This document shows, in pieces, positions 1 through 11,199 of a DNA stretch of 64,000 bases (positions are counted from its first letter, which is position 1; every line of letters starts with the position of its first letter). A program made the position numbers and the translations under genes. This DNA comes from Reticulitermes lucifugus. Lineage: Eukaryota; Arthropoda; Insecta; Blattodea; Rhinotermitidae. Where the stretch lies: assembly GCA_026260175.1 (NCBI GenBank), contig JAKCWW010000340.1:42696-106695 (forward strand), written 5' to 3'. Below the pieces are notes generated by a model. It worked only from the letters and a program-made list of their open reading frames with translations, had not been told where the DNA came from and searched no databases.

Positions 1-1500
1 TGCATATAAAAGATCCTCTTTCACAGTCTGTAATTTTTGGAAAAAATACCTATACAGAACATGTTTAATTTTGTGTGCAGTTAGAAAACAACCCCCCCTC
101 CTCCAATTTTCAAATGATGAATTAGGAAAGAATTCTCACCTTGTCTTCACGTAAATATGGTGTGTTACCTTGTAGTAGACCTTCTATATCATTCAAAGAA
201 TGATGAATTTAAGTGAGTTTGATACCATACTTGCTGACTTTCCAAACTGAAATTGTTTACGTGTTAAAGTGTGTAGGAGTCCTGGTTCGAAAGCTTGAAT
301 GGAACACACCGCTTGGAAGACCTGGGCATAGTTGGCAACTTAATTATAAGTGGATTTTAAAGAAGTACTGAGGGCAGTTGTAGATTTAATTCATCCAGCT
401 CAGGACACAGAACCAGGGGCAAGTTTTTGTGTACATGGTAGTTAAGCTTTGAGTTTCATAAAGCATGTGGAATTCCTTGACAAACTTAACAACTCTTAGC
501 TTGGACTCTGGTCACAGGAGTTATTACAGTGCTCTCATTTTATTAAATAACAAGATGGGTAACTTACATGTAAAATAACATTGAGGTGTAGATTGCATCA
601 TGGACTCTTATCAAATAGTCTTAGCATTTAATCTGTGGGGGGGGATCACACTTTTTGTTATTGTTTGCAGTTGTAGATGTGTTACAGGTTGCTATTATTA
701 TTTTAGGGTGTTGTTATTTTTTTAAATCAAGTATAAAGTGGCATGTATTAAATACAAGTTTTATTATGTGTTGTTATATTTCTTTGAAGAATGTATTATT
801 TATGTTTCTGCATTGATTTTGCCTGTGTTAAATTTATTGGCCATTACCTCAAAGGTTTTCCAGGTTAAAATATTGTATATTTGCATGTTTGCCTTAATTA
901 CCCAACATGCAAATCACATCTGTGTGGTACCTTATTATGTTCAGATCATCTGTGGTGTCTCTGGCTCTGGCGTATTTCTTTTAATTAATCTGTAAACAGC
1001 ACGATTTTTGGAGAAATGTATTTTACATGAATTGTGTTTAGATTTTCTCTGCAACTTTTGTCTGAAACTTTCCTCAAGCCAAGGAGAATTTAGCGAGATA
1101 ATATTGTAATTGTTTGTAGGACTTTGTGTACAGAGCCTGTTATTTTTGTCCAATTTTGACCAACTTGACAGATTTTCATAAAAATCCCCAATATAAATTT
1201 TCATGAACATCCTTTGGCGAGTTGTTACATGCAGTGCAATGGTCTCAGCCAGGGGGTTGGTGTGGCAAATTCCACTGTCAAGCAAAATCCACCACTGTTG
1301 GAGATTGGAATGTTGTTTAGCCAGCTGGATACCGGAGTTATCTGAGGACCTAAGTTTCTCTGGGCCTGGAGACAAGAGTAGGAACAGTATTGATCAGTCA
1401 TGAACTAGATGCTCTCTGAGGTACAGGTTCTGTATATGTTAAATTTATTGGATATAAACTCAGAGTAGTGTATTGTTCTTGTAAATAAATTTCAGTTTAT
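1..1500. other. No supported gene; possible 3' UTR of an upstream + strand gene
   Basis: AT-rich sequence with short open frames on both strands, none with recognisable domains. An AATAAA hexamer sits at 1484-1489 on the + strand, so the interval could be the long 3' UTR of a gene lying to the left, but nothing in the window proves transcription. A 144-codon open frame on the minus strand at 941-1375 has the low-complexity look of repeat-derived peptides and is not called as a gene. Confidence 0.2.
1419..1466 (+). repeat. 48-bp direct repeat, copy 1
   Basis: This 48-bp stretch is identical base for base to 3626-3673. Weaker similarity continues for roughly 25 bp downstream. It is likely a fragment of a dispersed repeat; the family is not recognised. 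Confidence 0.7.
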
Positions 1501-3625
1501 TATATTTCAACTTAAGTGTGGTGTTGGTCTATTTTGTCTAGTCCCACAGACAGACAATACAAAACTAATGTTTCCTTTTCACAGTTGTTTTGCAAATCGC
1601 CCAAAAATGAAGTTGCCCTGTCATTAATGACTTATTTGCCCTTGTTTGGGAACTTCATTTGATATAGTGATTAATGACGATGTTAGATGATTAAATGCCC
1701 TCGTGCACCACAGGGTCTGTTGGGGCCTTATCTGTGCCTCTGTCCAGGACCCATGAAAGTGAATTTACAGATACACAGCCCACCTGACAAGCATTACACA
1801 TTATTAATGGAGAATTATATAAAATAACTGACTGTATGATATTTACAGTTACTCTTAGGATGCACAAGATGTTTCACAATTGTCAGTTGTCATTAACATG
1901 ACATGGCACTGGCAAAAGTAAGTGAAGATGAAACAAATCAGATTATTCTGTTAGCAGAAGTTTCGTCTGAAAGTAAACTGTGAGCTTATCAGAGTACCAG
2001 ATGTTACCAGATGGAACCTTCAAGTTAGGCCATTGATATAACACATTATCTACTTTAAAATGCATGTACTCTGTTACAGGTGTAACAGGAATACACATAA
2101 TGTTCAAGTAACCTAGAGTTTTTGTTGTGCTCTGCCTTACAGTGCAGTTTAGTAGCCACATACCATCATGAGCACTGCTTAATCCTGTTTTAAAATCGTA
2201 CGTTTTGAAGTTAAAGTGATAATATGCACTTCCTTTATACAGAATTTACATTTTTTTGTACAAAGGCCTCCGGTTTTACACTATGGACATTTGTCTGTTA
2301 CAAATCATGAATGAGTGTAAACCTGGGAGGTAAAAATATGAAAATTGGATATGTATATGCATGTATGTACTATGTGGGGGCATCCAATTTTTGTAGTTTA
2401 AAGTTTTTGGTAAGATTCTGTATTAGCACAAAGGTGAAATTCTTTCAACTGCATGTCTTACCAGCACACAAATACTGTGTCCAGGCAGATTGTTATATGC
2501 ATTTTTAGTGAGATGTGTAACCTTGATATGACTGAATTCTTGTTTTCTGTGTAACATTTACGTGTTACTGTTGTGTTAATCCCTTGAAACCTTTTTTGAC
2601 ATGGCCTTGGAATCCTATTTAAATGCTGAGAAAGGTGTAACTGCCTGGAAAAGAGGTCCATTCAGACCCCTGAGATAGCATTTTGGCCTTTCTGTATGTC
2701 CACATGTCACACTCCTTATTAGTACACACTGAGTAAAATGAAGTCTAGTTACTGTGCAAGTGTAATGTTCCTACCTTGTAATATAAAATGTATTTGTTTT
2801 CCAGTAAATTGTGAGTTAGTAAAATGCCGCCTACGTGTTGCAGACGTCATCAGTATAATGTATGAGTAGTTAGGTCTGCAGTTTTTTAATGTTCTATTTT
2901 TCAGGCTTCGTAAGTAACACATTATTTAGCACAAGTATAACTGCTCTGTATTTGGAAGCATTGATCACAGACTTTTGATTGCATAACATTTTTTACCCCC
3001 AAAAAAGGGACAAAATATAATCAAATTATTTGTTGATTTGGGTAACTTACATGTTAACATACTTTCATAACTACAAAAAAAATTGGAATGTATGTTAATG
3101 TGTGGTGTGTCGTTTGAAAGTAGCAAAAATTATGCTGGAACACGCGCCGAATTTTAATGGTGTATGCAGTTTTTAAAAAAATTATGAATATAACTTTCTT
3201 ACTGACATTGCAAAAGCAGACCATGAAAGAAGAGAGGAAAAAATATATTCTTGAAATTCTTGAGCAAGCCCAGTGTCTAATATAATCTGACATTCTGTAA
3301 TATTTATGTAATGTTACCAGATAAGAATTGTATAATATATGTGAGTAATGTCTCCATTGCAATAAAAAATTTCCTTTTATCTGATGTTTTGCACAAGAGA
3401 AATTCTTTCTAACAAATATGAACTCTGATAAGTGGCAAATGGCTTGTAGAGAGCTGGCATAGCTCATTCATTTAAAGTGATTTGCTATGGGTTTGACAGT
3501 AGGGGTTAAGTTATTTGTTGTAGTGGCAGTGACTCAAAGCTGTGTTTCTGTTGCATATTTTTGGGTTTTACACACATATTGGCACTATTTTTGTTTTATT
3601 TTATTCTTGTGAAGAACTCATTATT

Positions 3626-3673
3626 AGGTACAGGTTCTGTATATGTTAAATTTATTGGATATAAACTCAGAGT
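3626..3673 (+). repeat. 48-bp direct repeat, copy 2
   Basis: Identical to 1419-1466, 2.2 kb away in the same orientation. Surrounding sequence between 1.5 and 4.5 kb shows no supported gene. Confidence 0.7.
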
Positions 3674-4502
3674 TTTGTATCATTGTCATGTTTGTAATTG
3701 TATAGTGAGTAGATCATCGCCATACCAGATTTCACATTCCTAGCTCCAGTAGTCTGTTAGTTGTCACGCCCAAACCTAAAGCTGAAGAAGAATTTTGCAT
3801 GAGTGCCTTGTTACTTACATTCTATGAAAAGATGACTGTAACAGAAGTTACATATTTATCAACGGTCTGTGACCATACATCATATCAGAACCTAAAAGTA
3901 TGTGGTGTATGGTGCTGTTGTTCCTCCCACCTCACGGTTTTGCACATCTGCAGTTTTGTCACTGGTTGTGGTAAATTACATTTTCAGTTTGGGGTGTTCT
4001 CCAGTGGTGCAGTGTTCGTGTCGAGCTTTGTGAAAAGTAGTGGACTGGTTCAAACGTTGAGGTAGAGGGGGATACAGCACAGTAATCTCAAAGCCTACAT
4101 TTTTTCCCCCCTTTTTAGGAAGGAAAATGGGCATATGAGAGCTCCATGTGGTGTGTGTCTGTATGTGCCCCTGTTTCAGCTTGTGAACCATTTGGCCAGT
4201 TTTCACGAAACTTGGTTTTAGCATTATACCATCAGCCCCAACATTGTACTTCTTATTTTCCAACACTCAGTTGTAACAACATGGTGGCTGCATCTATTTT
4301 GTGAAGTAGAAAGTAGGGTTTGATATTTCTCTTGGGGAGTACCTAAAGAACTACCTTTGCTTGGATTCATGGAAAACCCATATAGACACTTCTTATCCAA
4401 CTTGGAAAGCCCAGTACTTGATGGTAGCAAGGTTAAGGGAAAACACAAACAGTTGAGTGCATATGTTTTTGCATGGGCAAGTCACATAAGGGTAGTCCAC
4501 AG

Positions 4503-4700
4503 GTATAGGAACAGGCTACATGCTGGATGACTGAGGAACTGTGGTTTGATTCCTAGCAGGGGCTCTTATCCAAAGCCTCCATGCTGACACTGGACTCCAC
4601 TTAGCCATGTATTCAATGGGTAGCAGGGGCTGTTTACTCGTAGATAAAGCGGCCAGAGCATGATGCTAACAACACCTCCATTTAGTGTGAGGTTGATTTG
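4503..4700 (+). repeat. tRNA-derived SINE (family A), plus-oriented, diverged
   Basis: The head contains a B-box-like GGTTTGATTCC at about 4551, after a GAC/GAG-rich A-box area, followed by the family body with a ctggactccac-type block and an AAAGCGGCC block near 4648. The same order of blocks recurs at 44755-45010 and 55440-55690 and, inverted, at 29462-29725 and 31455-31705. The assignment rests on comparison among copies in this window. Confidence 0.6.
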
Positions 4701-4820
4701 ACTTCATGGTATGGTGCTTAATTAAGCACAAGCTTAACTTTACATTATCAATTTCCAGTTTTCATGCACCACTCTGGTGTACGCCACCTAGTTTGGGAAG
4801 CCCTGGTACAGATCGTAAGC

Positions 4821-5373
4821 CAGGCCTGTCAAACACACGACCCACAGAGCTTAATGTTGTTGCCTGCTCACATTTTGATGTCTATGAAGTTTTCCTGCCC
4901 TTTCAGAACACAAGAGCAAACAACTTGCCCGCCATTTGCATTCTGTCCTGTGTTTAAGCTTTGTATGTATGTGTATTTACCAACCTGAAGGTCATTTTGA
5001 TCCTCACTCACAGCTTCCATCAGCACAGAGCAAGAAGGGGTGGAAGTTAAGGTAATTGTGAAAATGTTTAGTTCTAACATTTTAAGGGACTGTACATGTT
5101 GCAGCCGAAGAAATTAAAAAAGCTTTTATTAAACACTATGTTTTTTGCCCAGTCAGTATTTGAATAACTTTTCAAAGATATGAACTTCTTTTGTTTCATA
5201 GTACACCCAAGAAGTCTGCAATATCAAATACAAGGAGTGCTTTATGTCCTTGTGTTTTTCTGTATTGAAAAATTTACAAATGAAGAATAAGGAGGCAATG
5301 TGACATGATATGACCCCAGATGACAAATTGGGTTTTGGATTTGGCCCACAACCTGTTTGGTTTGACACACCAG
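4821..5373. mobile_element. hAT-like non-autonomous element (MITE)
   Basis: The left end reads CAGGCCTGTCAAACACACG and the right end, reverse-complemented, reads CTGGTGTGTCAAACC, giving diverged terminal inverted repeats with a shared TGTCAAAC core. Candidate 8-bp target duplications flank it (4813-4820 and 5374-5381, 5 of 8 matching). The interior has no transposase frame. The end sequence resembles the common CAGGCCTGTCAAAC type of hAT ends; the exact boundaries are approximate. Confidence 0.5.
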
Positions 5374-5537
5374 CCATGAGCAACAGACAAACATTTTGTA
5401 TTGCTGGTGACATCACAATTGTAAGAAATTTCGGCAATTATAGTAGTTGAAGAGCGTGATTGTGTCTGAGTCATATGCCAGCTTGTTTGCCAGTATGTAA
5501 CACTTCATCAAAACAAACCTTAATCTTGTAGGTATAT

Positions 5538-5562
5538 ATGTATTATTATTATTATTATTATT
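5538..5562. repeat. (ATT)n microsatellite
   Basis: Uninterrupted ATT trinucleotide run. No gene is supported in the AT-rich sequence from here to about 6 kb. Confidence 0.9.
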
Positions 5563-6017
5563 GAAAGACGTTTATATTGATAATTTCAATTCTGTATCCT
5601 TTTATTCTATTTGGTCGGACTGTAGTAGTTAATTAAACATTTTATTCGACTGCTTCCAATTTGTTTTCAGTATGTTATTTGTGTAATGAATATCTCTAAC
5701 ATTATATTGGTGATAAGTTGGAAGCCTTTGATGTGATTGATAATTGGTGTTGTACATAGACAGTAAACTGAGTTCTTCATTCTTTCATTGTGTTTAATCG
5801 GATTGTTGTGGTTTAACGAAGATCATAATTGTTTACAAATTTCTACTTTGTGTCGAGTGCATCACTTATACAAAATGTTTACAATATTGAAAGGCGTTAA
5901 TAAATATGCAGTCCAGTATATTATAAGCGTGGTTTGTCGGTCACACCCTGGCTACTCTTATTGTTGATGACACGTCAGATGGTTGTGATTCCCGAAAAAA
6001 AAAGTGTCGTCGTGAAG

Positions 6018-6253
6018 CAGTCAGGAGGTACCAATGCTTCGGTCGGCATTGCAGCATCGTACTTTGTCGAACACATTTATCAAGCTGTCCCTTAAGAATA
6101 CGTTAAATTCATTGCGTGAACGTTTAAATGAGACTTTATTAAGTTACGATACAGTCAAGAGGTCCCTATGCTTCGGTAGACATTACAGCGCCGTACTTTG
6201 CCAATAACATGTATCAGGCTGTCTCTGAAGAACTTCTCAAATTCATGGCGTGA
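6018..6253 (+). repeat. 102-bp direct duplication (6018-6119 and 6152-6253)
   Basis: Two ungapped 102-bp copies start 134 bp apart and are about 78% identical by hand count (22 mismatches). In the frame beginning at each copy's first base, both read a peptide of the form QSxGxxASVxI.xxYF.xx.YQAV and both end at the same TGA. Copy 2 is open throughout (33 codons plus stop), while copy 1 has one internal stop. This could be a duplicated exon fragment of a dead gene or a transposon subterminal repeat; no family is recognised. Confidence 0.6.
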
Positions 6254-6727
6254 GTATTCAGTGAACGTGTATTTCACAGTATCCCTCTTGGGCTATAACA
6301 TATATGAACGGATCAATTTATATTTAATGTATGGAAATCATAGTTAGAGATGGGATAAGTTAAAATTTGTCGTTGAAATTTTAACGGGCTCTGTACTAGT
6401 ACAGTTATGATTACTGTTAAATGTTATACCAGAAACATTATTCTAACAATGCCCTGAATTTTTCAACCGTTTTTTGTGCTTTTCTTTCGCGAAATGAAAT
6501 TCGGCAGGAGGTAGGCCTACGAGGTGGTCGTGTCCGTCTCTCTGATCTAGTATTGGGGTTAATAATGGCTATACCGACGTTGACAAAACATTATATTGGA
6601 GTTATACTCACTAATTTTGTGAACTTCCATCGTCTAATGTATTAACGTTAATGTGATAAGTACAACACTACGTTCCAGGGGCACGATCGCACCTCATCTT
6701 CAGACTTGCTTCTCAACCATATTACCA

Positions 6728-7005
6728 CTTTTTTTTATTGAAGGGCCCCGTAGCAATCGCTACGGACGCACCGCAGCCTGGAAGGCTAATTGTGCAACCC
6801 TGTGAAGAAGATGAGATTTTTCTGCTTTTCCATTTTAATAGAGCACCGTGGAATGAAATTGACAGGGGAAATCGTAGTACTCGAAGACAGACCTGTCCCA
6901 GTGCCACTTTGTCCAACACAAATCCCACATGGACTGACCCGGGATCGAACCCGGGCCTGCGCGGTGAGAGGCCGGTGACTAACCGCCTGAGCCATGGCAC
7001 GGCCC
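6728..7005 (-). repeat. tRNA-derived SINE (family B), minus strand, near full length
   Basis: Read on the minus strand it begins with a tRNA-like head carrying an A-box (TGGCTCAGGCGG) and a perfect B-box (GGTTCGATCCC), then a body, then an A-rich tail that appears as the T run at about 6729-6737 on the + strand. Together these indicate a pol III-promoted retroposon. Open frames across it on both strands are repeat shadows. Confidence 0.85.
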
Positions 7006-8070
7006 CATGTTGTAAATACTATAGCGCAAACTAAAGTCAAATCGGTGAACAAAAACGTTCCAAAGACAGCTTTAAATTTATGTCACCGCACATCTCACTG
7101 CACATCTTCATCACGCGCGACAGTTTCTAAACTTCCTTTGGAACGTCATTTCTGCAATGGTTTGACTTCACTTTGTGCTATGGAACAGTTTTTATGTGAT
7201 ACTATTATGTTTTAGAAGTAAACGTGAAGGGAGGGGGGTGATCCTGCCCCCCGAAACGTATTGTTATATTTATTACATTAATTTGAATACATTACATTGT
7301 GGAAAAAGTCAATAAAATTACTCTAATTCTGATATATCATCGTCAGAAACTTACATTGTAATTATACTGGAGTCTGTTCATCAATTACAAGACTAAAATG
7401 GTATAGTTTGACTAGACCAGTCACGGGGGTCCATTTTCTTGTAATGATAACATTTAATTTTGTGTGTAAGATGTTAATATTAACTGTCCAGAACACATGG
7501 AAGTGTTTAAATAAGAATTGTAGATATGTTGAGGCTAACGAATCATCATCAATTTGTTTCATGCGATGAGTCCTTTCTGTGGAGTACTCTTTTCGTTGTT
7601 TAACATACTAATTTTTCATTGAATGCAGACAAGCAATTTGTCGACATTAATGAGCAAAAGCTTTTCACGTAACGCTAATTTTCGACCTAATAATGCATGT
7701 TAATGAGCTTCAAGTTCTTGTACTCCAGACTGACGGATGAAGATCCACATCACTTACTGTGATTTTCTTACAGGAGCTGTGACTGCGCCCAACTTGAATA
7801 ATGAAAGTTTATAAATAGTAATCTGCAACTCTCTCTCTCCTTGTTCCTCTGTCTTAAATGCGTATTGCAGATTGGATTCCAGTCCTGGATAAATACATGA
7901 GATAAATATGCTTTAACGATGCCGTGGCCAAAACTTGTACCGCGGCAGTTAACGAGAAATCTTCAACGGTCGCTCACGTGTCGCGTAGTTTGCAGTTTAC
8001 TAAATTGTCAACAAATAAGGTGAATGACGCTCAAGCACAGCTGTTTTAGACAGTTATTTATATTTCTAAG

Positions 8071-9775
8071 GTGTGATACATGTTTCGACAATATTTTAGT
8101 AAGCCATCATCAGGTACTGGTAAATACAGTAGGTATGAGAGGAAAACATTTATAATTCTAAAAGTTAACGGTACTGGTTCAAATAGGGATTGATATCTCA
8201 ATATTACAGTGACTGATGGTCATTTGCCTTATTTGATTCGTTCAAAACACAAATGTATGGCCCATTTGAAGATTATTGAACTCTAGTTGACACATAACAG
8301 AGGGGGTCAAAACTGTAGCGGAAGGATCCGACGTTAATGAATAATAAAGGGGGTATTATAATTTTGTTTTCTCCTGCAAGGTAGACCTGTATATATTATA
8401 TGTAAAAATAACGAATGATTGGAGTACTTTATAGGTGTTCGAATGTTTTAATCGTTTGCTACAATCTAATTATTTCATAATTTTAATTTTATTGTGCCCA
8501 CTCTAAAAATAAGTTATGCTATACAAAAAAGAGGGGCATGTATCAGTCTATATGTCGTTAAAATAGCGTTCTTCATGCACGTGAGGCGAGTAGCGGGAAT
8601 ACAAATTATCGGAAGTTTTATGACGTGAATAGATACTGACCCTTGATCACATAAGAAAAACATAGTGTGTGCGTTAAAAGAATTGTGTTCACTATACAAA
8701 TGCATTGAGGAAGGAGGCATGCGCCTGGATAATTAAGACGGCTTATTTAACCCTTGACCAAAATAAAAAATAAGTATAAAAGAGAGAAATAACTCATCAG
8801 TATGTGTTCAGCGTGTCAGACGAAATAATCCTATATCACCAGAGGCTTTTGACCAATGACTGAATTTACACGACCATCAGACCACAGTTCTTACGACTAT
8901 GTCTTCACCACACCAGTGGACTGCATAAGGGGCACATGTAGCACTATGCATTAGTCTCACTAATACTTGCAGCATTTATACTCCTTTCTTTGATTATACT
9001 ATTAGGCAGGAAGTAATACAGTTGCCGTTTCCATAGTTATTTTATGACCACGTGTCAACTGATTGCTTATGCAGCTTATGGTCAGAAATGGAAAAAGGGG
9101 TAGGTAAATCTAATCATGAGGTGGCATTAAATAGTCCATTCTGTTACAAATTGTTTCTGTCTGCGGTGTAGGTACATGTAATCTACAGTAAAGTGGTGAA
9201 TGTGAGCTACATGGTAGGACAATGACCGGAAGCTCAGAAAGTTTTACAATGGTGCATAGGTATTATTATACTTTTAAATCTTTGGGTCTTGTGCGCTTTC
9301 TTTGGCCGATTAAGAAAGACCGTGGCATGAAAACACCAGGAATATATAGAATACCATGCAAGTGTGGGAAGGTGTACATGTAACAAACTATATGTTCCAC
9401 TGAGACCGGAATTTCTGAACACCACTGGCATTGTGTTCACCCATAGTGTCAGGGCTGGAAGCTTCAACCTCGGTCTTTATATCTTTCTTAATGACTCCAG
9501 TATCTTTGGAAAAGAAAATCCGGTCTTAGGGACCAGTTTTGTCTACATGATTCAGAGAGGCGAAAAGATTTGAAAGTGCAGGTACCTTTTTTAAGATGTA
9601 TTCTTATATTCAGAAGGATTTTACCTCCAGGAATAAAAGAGTGTTATGAGGTCAGCAGAGTGATGTCACGTAAAAAGACTTGTGACTTGTAAGGCCAGTT
9701 GGAACTGAAACTTATGGTCTTCCTGATAATGATCTATGAAAGATCGAAATACGTTGGAGATGTACCGCTTTATTT
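8071..9775 (+). mobile_element. Penelope-like retroelement remnant
   Basis: The core is a decayed GIY-YIG endonuclease segment at 9312-9445 on the + strand: translated it gives KTPGIYRIPCKCGKVYM, a stop, then QT and further residues aligning in style to the GIY...VYIGQTGR..EH block typical of the C-terminal domain of Penelope-like elements. Short segments at 8071-8120 and 9715-9760 (a gatcgaaatacgttgg-like string) resemble motifs I associate with ends of such elements, so they are included tentatively. Stops and frameshifts mean it is inactive. No reverse transcriptase domain was recognised. Outer boundaries are uncertain. Confidence 0.5.
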
Positions 9776-10099
9776 ATAAAATTACACATTGACATTGTGC
9801 ATTTAGTTGATTATAGTTTATCCTAAATATTCCTCACATACGAGTTCTAATGAAAATTTACAGAAATATTGCAACGCGCATTCAAGTGCATTAACTTATG
9901 GTGAGACCAAGTTGGCCTTTGAACAGTTCAAGAGGTAATTAAGCTCTGTTCGGTTCCACAGCTGCAACTAGGATTTGTAACTTGTCATACTGGCTCCCAT
10001 TAATATTCCTTTTCACTTATGAAGAGTGGTAGTATAGTATATAATTCTACAGAATGGCTACAAATTAGCCGTCGATTTTGAAGGCCTGTGATTTGCTAC

Positions 10100-11160
10100 T
10101 GAGAACACACAACGCAGAACTTTTTGACTGTTAACCACCCTCCTAACATTCAAATCCCCCTCCGGGCGCTTCGACGGGTATGTGTTCAAGACTTTTCCAC
10201 TAGTGGCGAGACGATCGGACGAAAAGTAATGGCGGAACGCAGCAGAAGTGCAAGTGATTGCCGCTGTTTCAGGTATGAAGAAACGCGTTATGCTACATGT
10301 GGGCAGCGTCGTTTTCGAAGTTTCCAAAGAACCCTGTCAACACATCGTCAGTGGTCATATTGCCTTCGCAGGCTGTTGGGAAGGGACGTGTTACCCATAG
10401 GAATCCAGGCCAAGTCGACCGGCGCGTTGTGAACACGTGGTGGAAGGTTGCCGAATGTTTTCACGCGAAGAAAGACGTCTTCGAATAGTACCAAGAAGGT
10501 GACTACTGAAGTTTAAGTCGTATGGCATACAGTTATTCCAAGCTGTCGAAGATGGTGACAAAAAGAAAGGTACGAATTCGATGTTGAAATGGTACATTTA
10601 TGGGACTAAGATGACAACTTTCTGAACCTAGCCACATTTCACAAAAGTGGCAAAGAGGACATACCGTCCATATCTGGCGAACAGAACGCGCATGAGCTGT
10701 TGTTAAGTATCAACGCGACCCCTCAAAGGTTAACGGGTTTTGCGCTGTGGGTTCCAAAGTTTATGGCTCGTGCTTTTGCACCGAAACAACGGTGACTGGT
10801 ACGTCATGTATGGGCTAGCCACATTTCTTTTTTCTACAGCTTGAGTAGGCCAATGACAATCTACCATAACTCATGTTCTGACAGGACAGCACTCCTCCTT
10901 ACTACCTGGAGGTGAGATCATTTCTCTATGACACTTTTCCCCCAGTGGGACGGCTAAGGTGTGCCTGGTATCAGTTGGCCGCCTCGTTCACTCTATGACA
11001 CTCCTTGACCTCCATTTATGGGGCTGCATCAAGGGTGTAACTTAAGTTACCCCAATGCAATTGTCCATAGAGGAATTCAAAGAATCTGGAGTGCTGTAGT
11101 GACAGTCAACCAGGATGTTAGGATGAGCGTAGGATGAAATTGTCTGTAGGTGGGACATGT
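10100..11160 (+). pseudogene. Degenerate mariner-like (IS630/Tc1/mariner superfamily) transposase
   Basis: Successive fragments in different + strand frames match the order of an insect mariner-like transposase. At 10506-10565 the sequence encodes a segment containing KSYGIQLFQAVEDGDK. At 10726-10800 it encodes VNGFCAVGSKVYGS plus a following T-E-T-T-V-T-G, the part preceding the second catalytic acid. At 11004-11036 it encodes LDLHLWGCIKG, the decayed form of the D-L-T-P-x-D-F-x-L-W-G block that carries the third catalytic residue. Multiple stops and frameshifts separate the fragments, so this is a dead copy. Terminal inverted repeats were not identified. Local CpG content is higher than in the flanks. 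The family call is from motif memory and is fairly secure; the subfamily is unknown. Confidence 0.65.
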
Positions 11161-11199
11161 GTAGTTTTACCAGGGGCTGCTACATTGATCACCCCTGAC

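Noticed and set aside
941-1375. 144-codon open frame on the minus strand
   Set aside because: No domain, no splice or neighbour support, and composition like peptides read from dispersed repeats; likely non-coding.
3054-3467. 137-codon minus-strand frame
   Set aside because: AT-rich, hydrophobic low-complexity translation with no family resemblance; chance frame in AT-rich DNA.
6940-7005. Functional tRNA gene on the minus strand
   Set aside because: A- and B-boxes are present, but the segment continues into a SINE body and A-rich tail, so it is a retroposon head.
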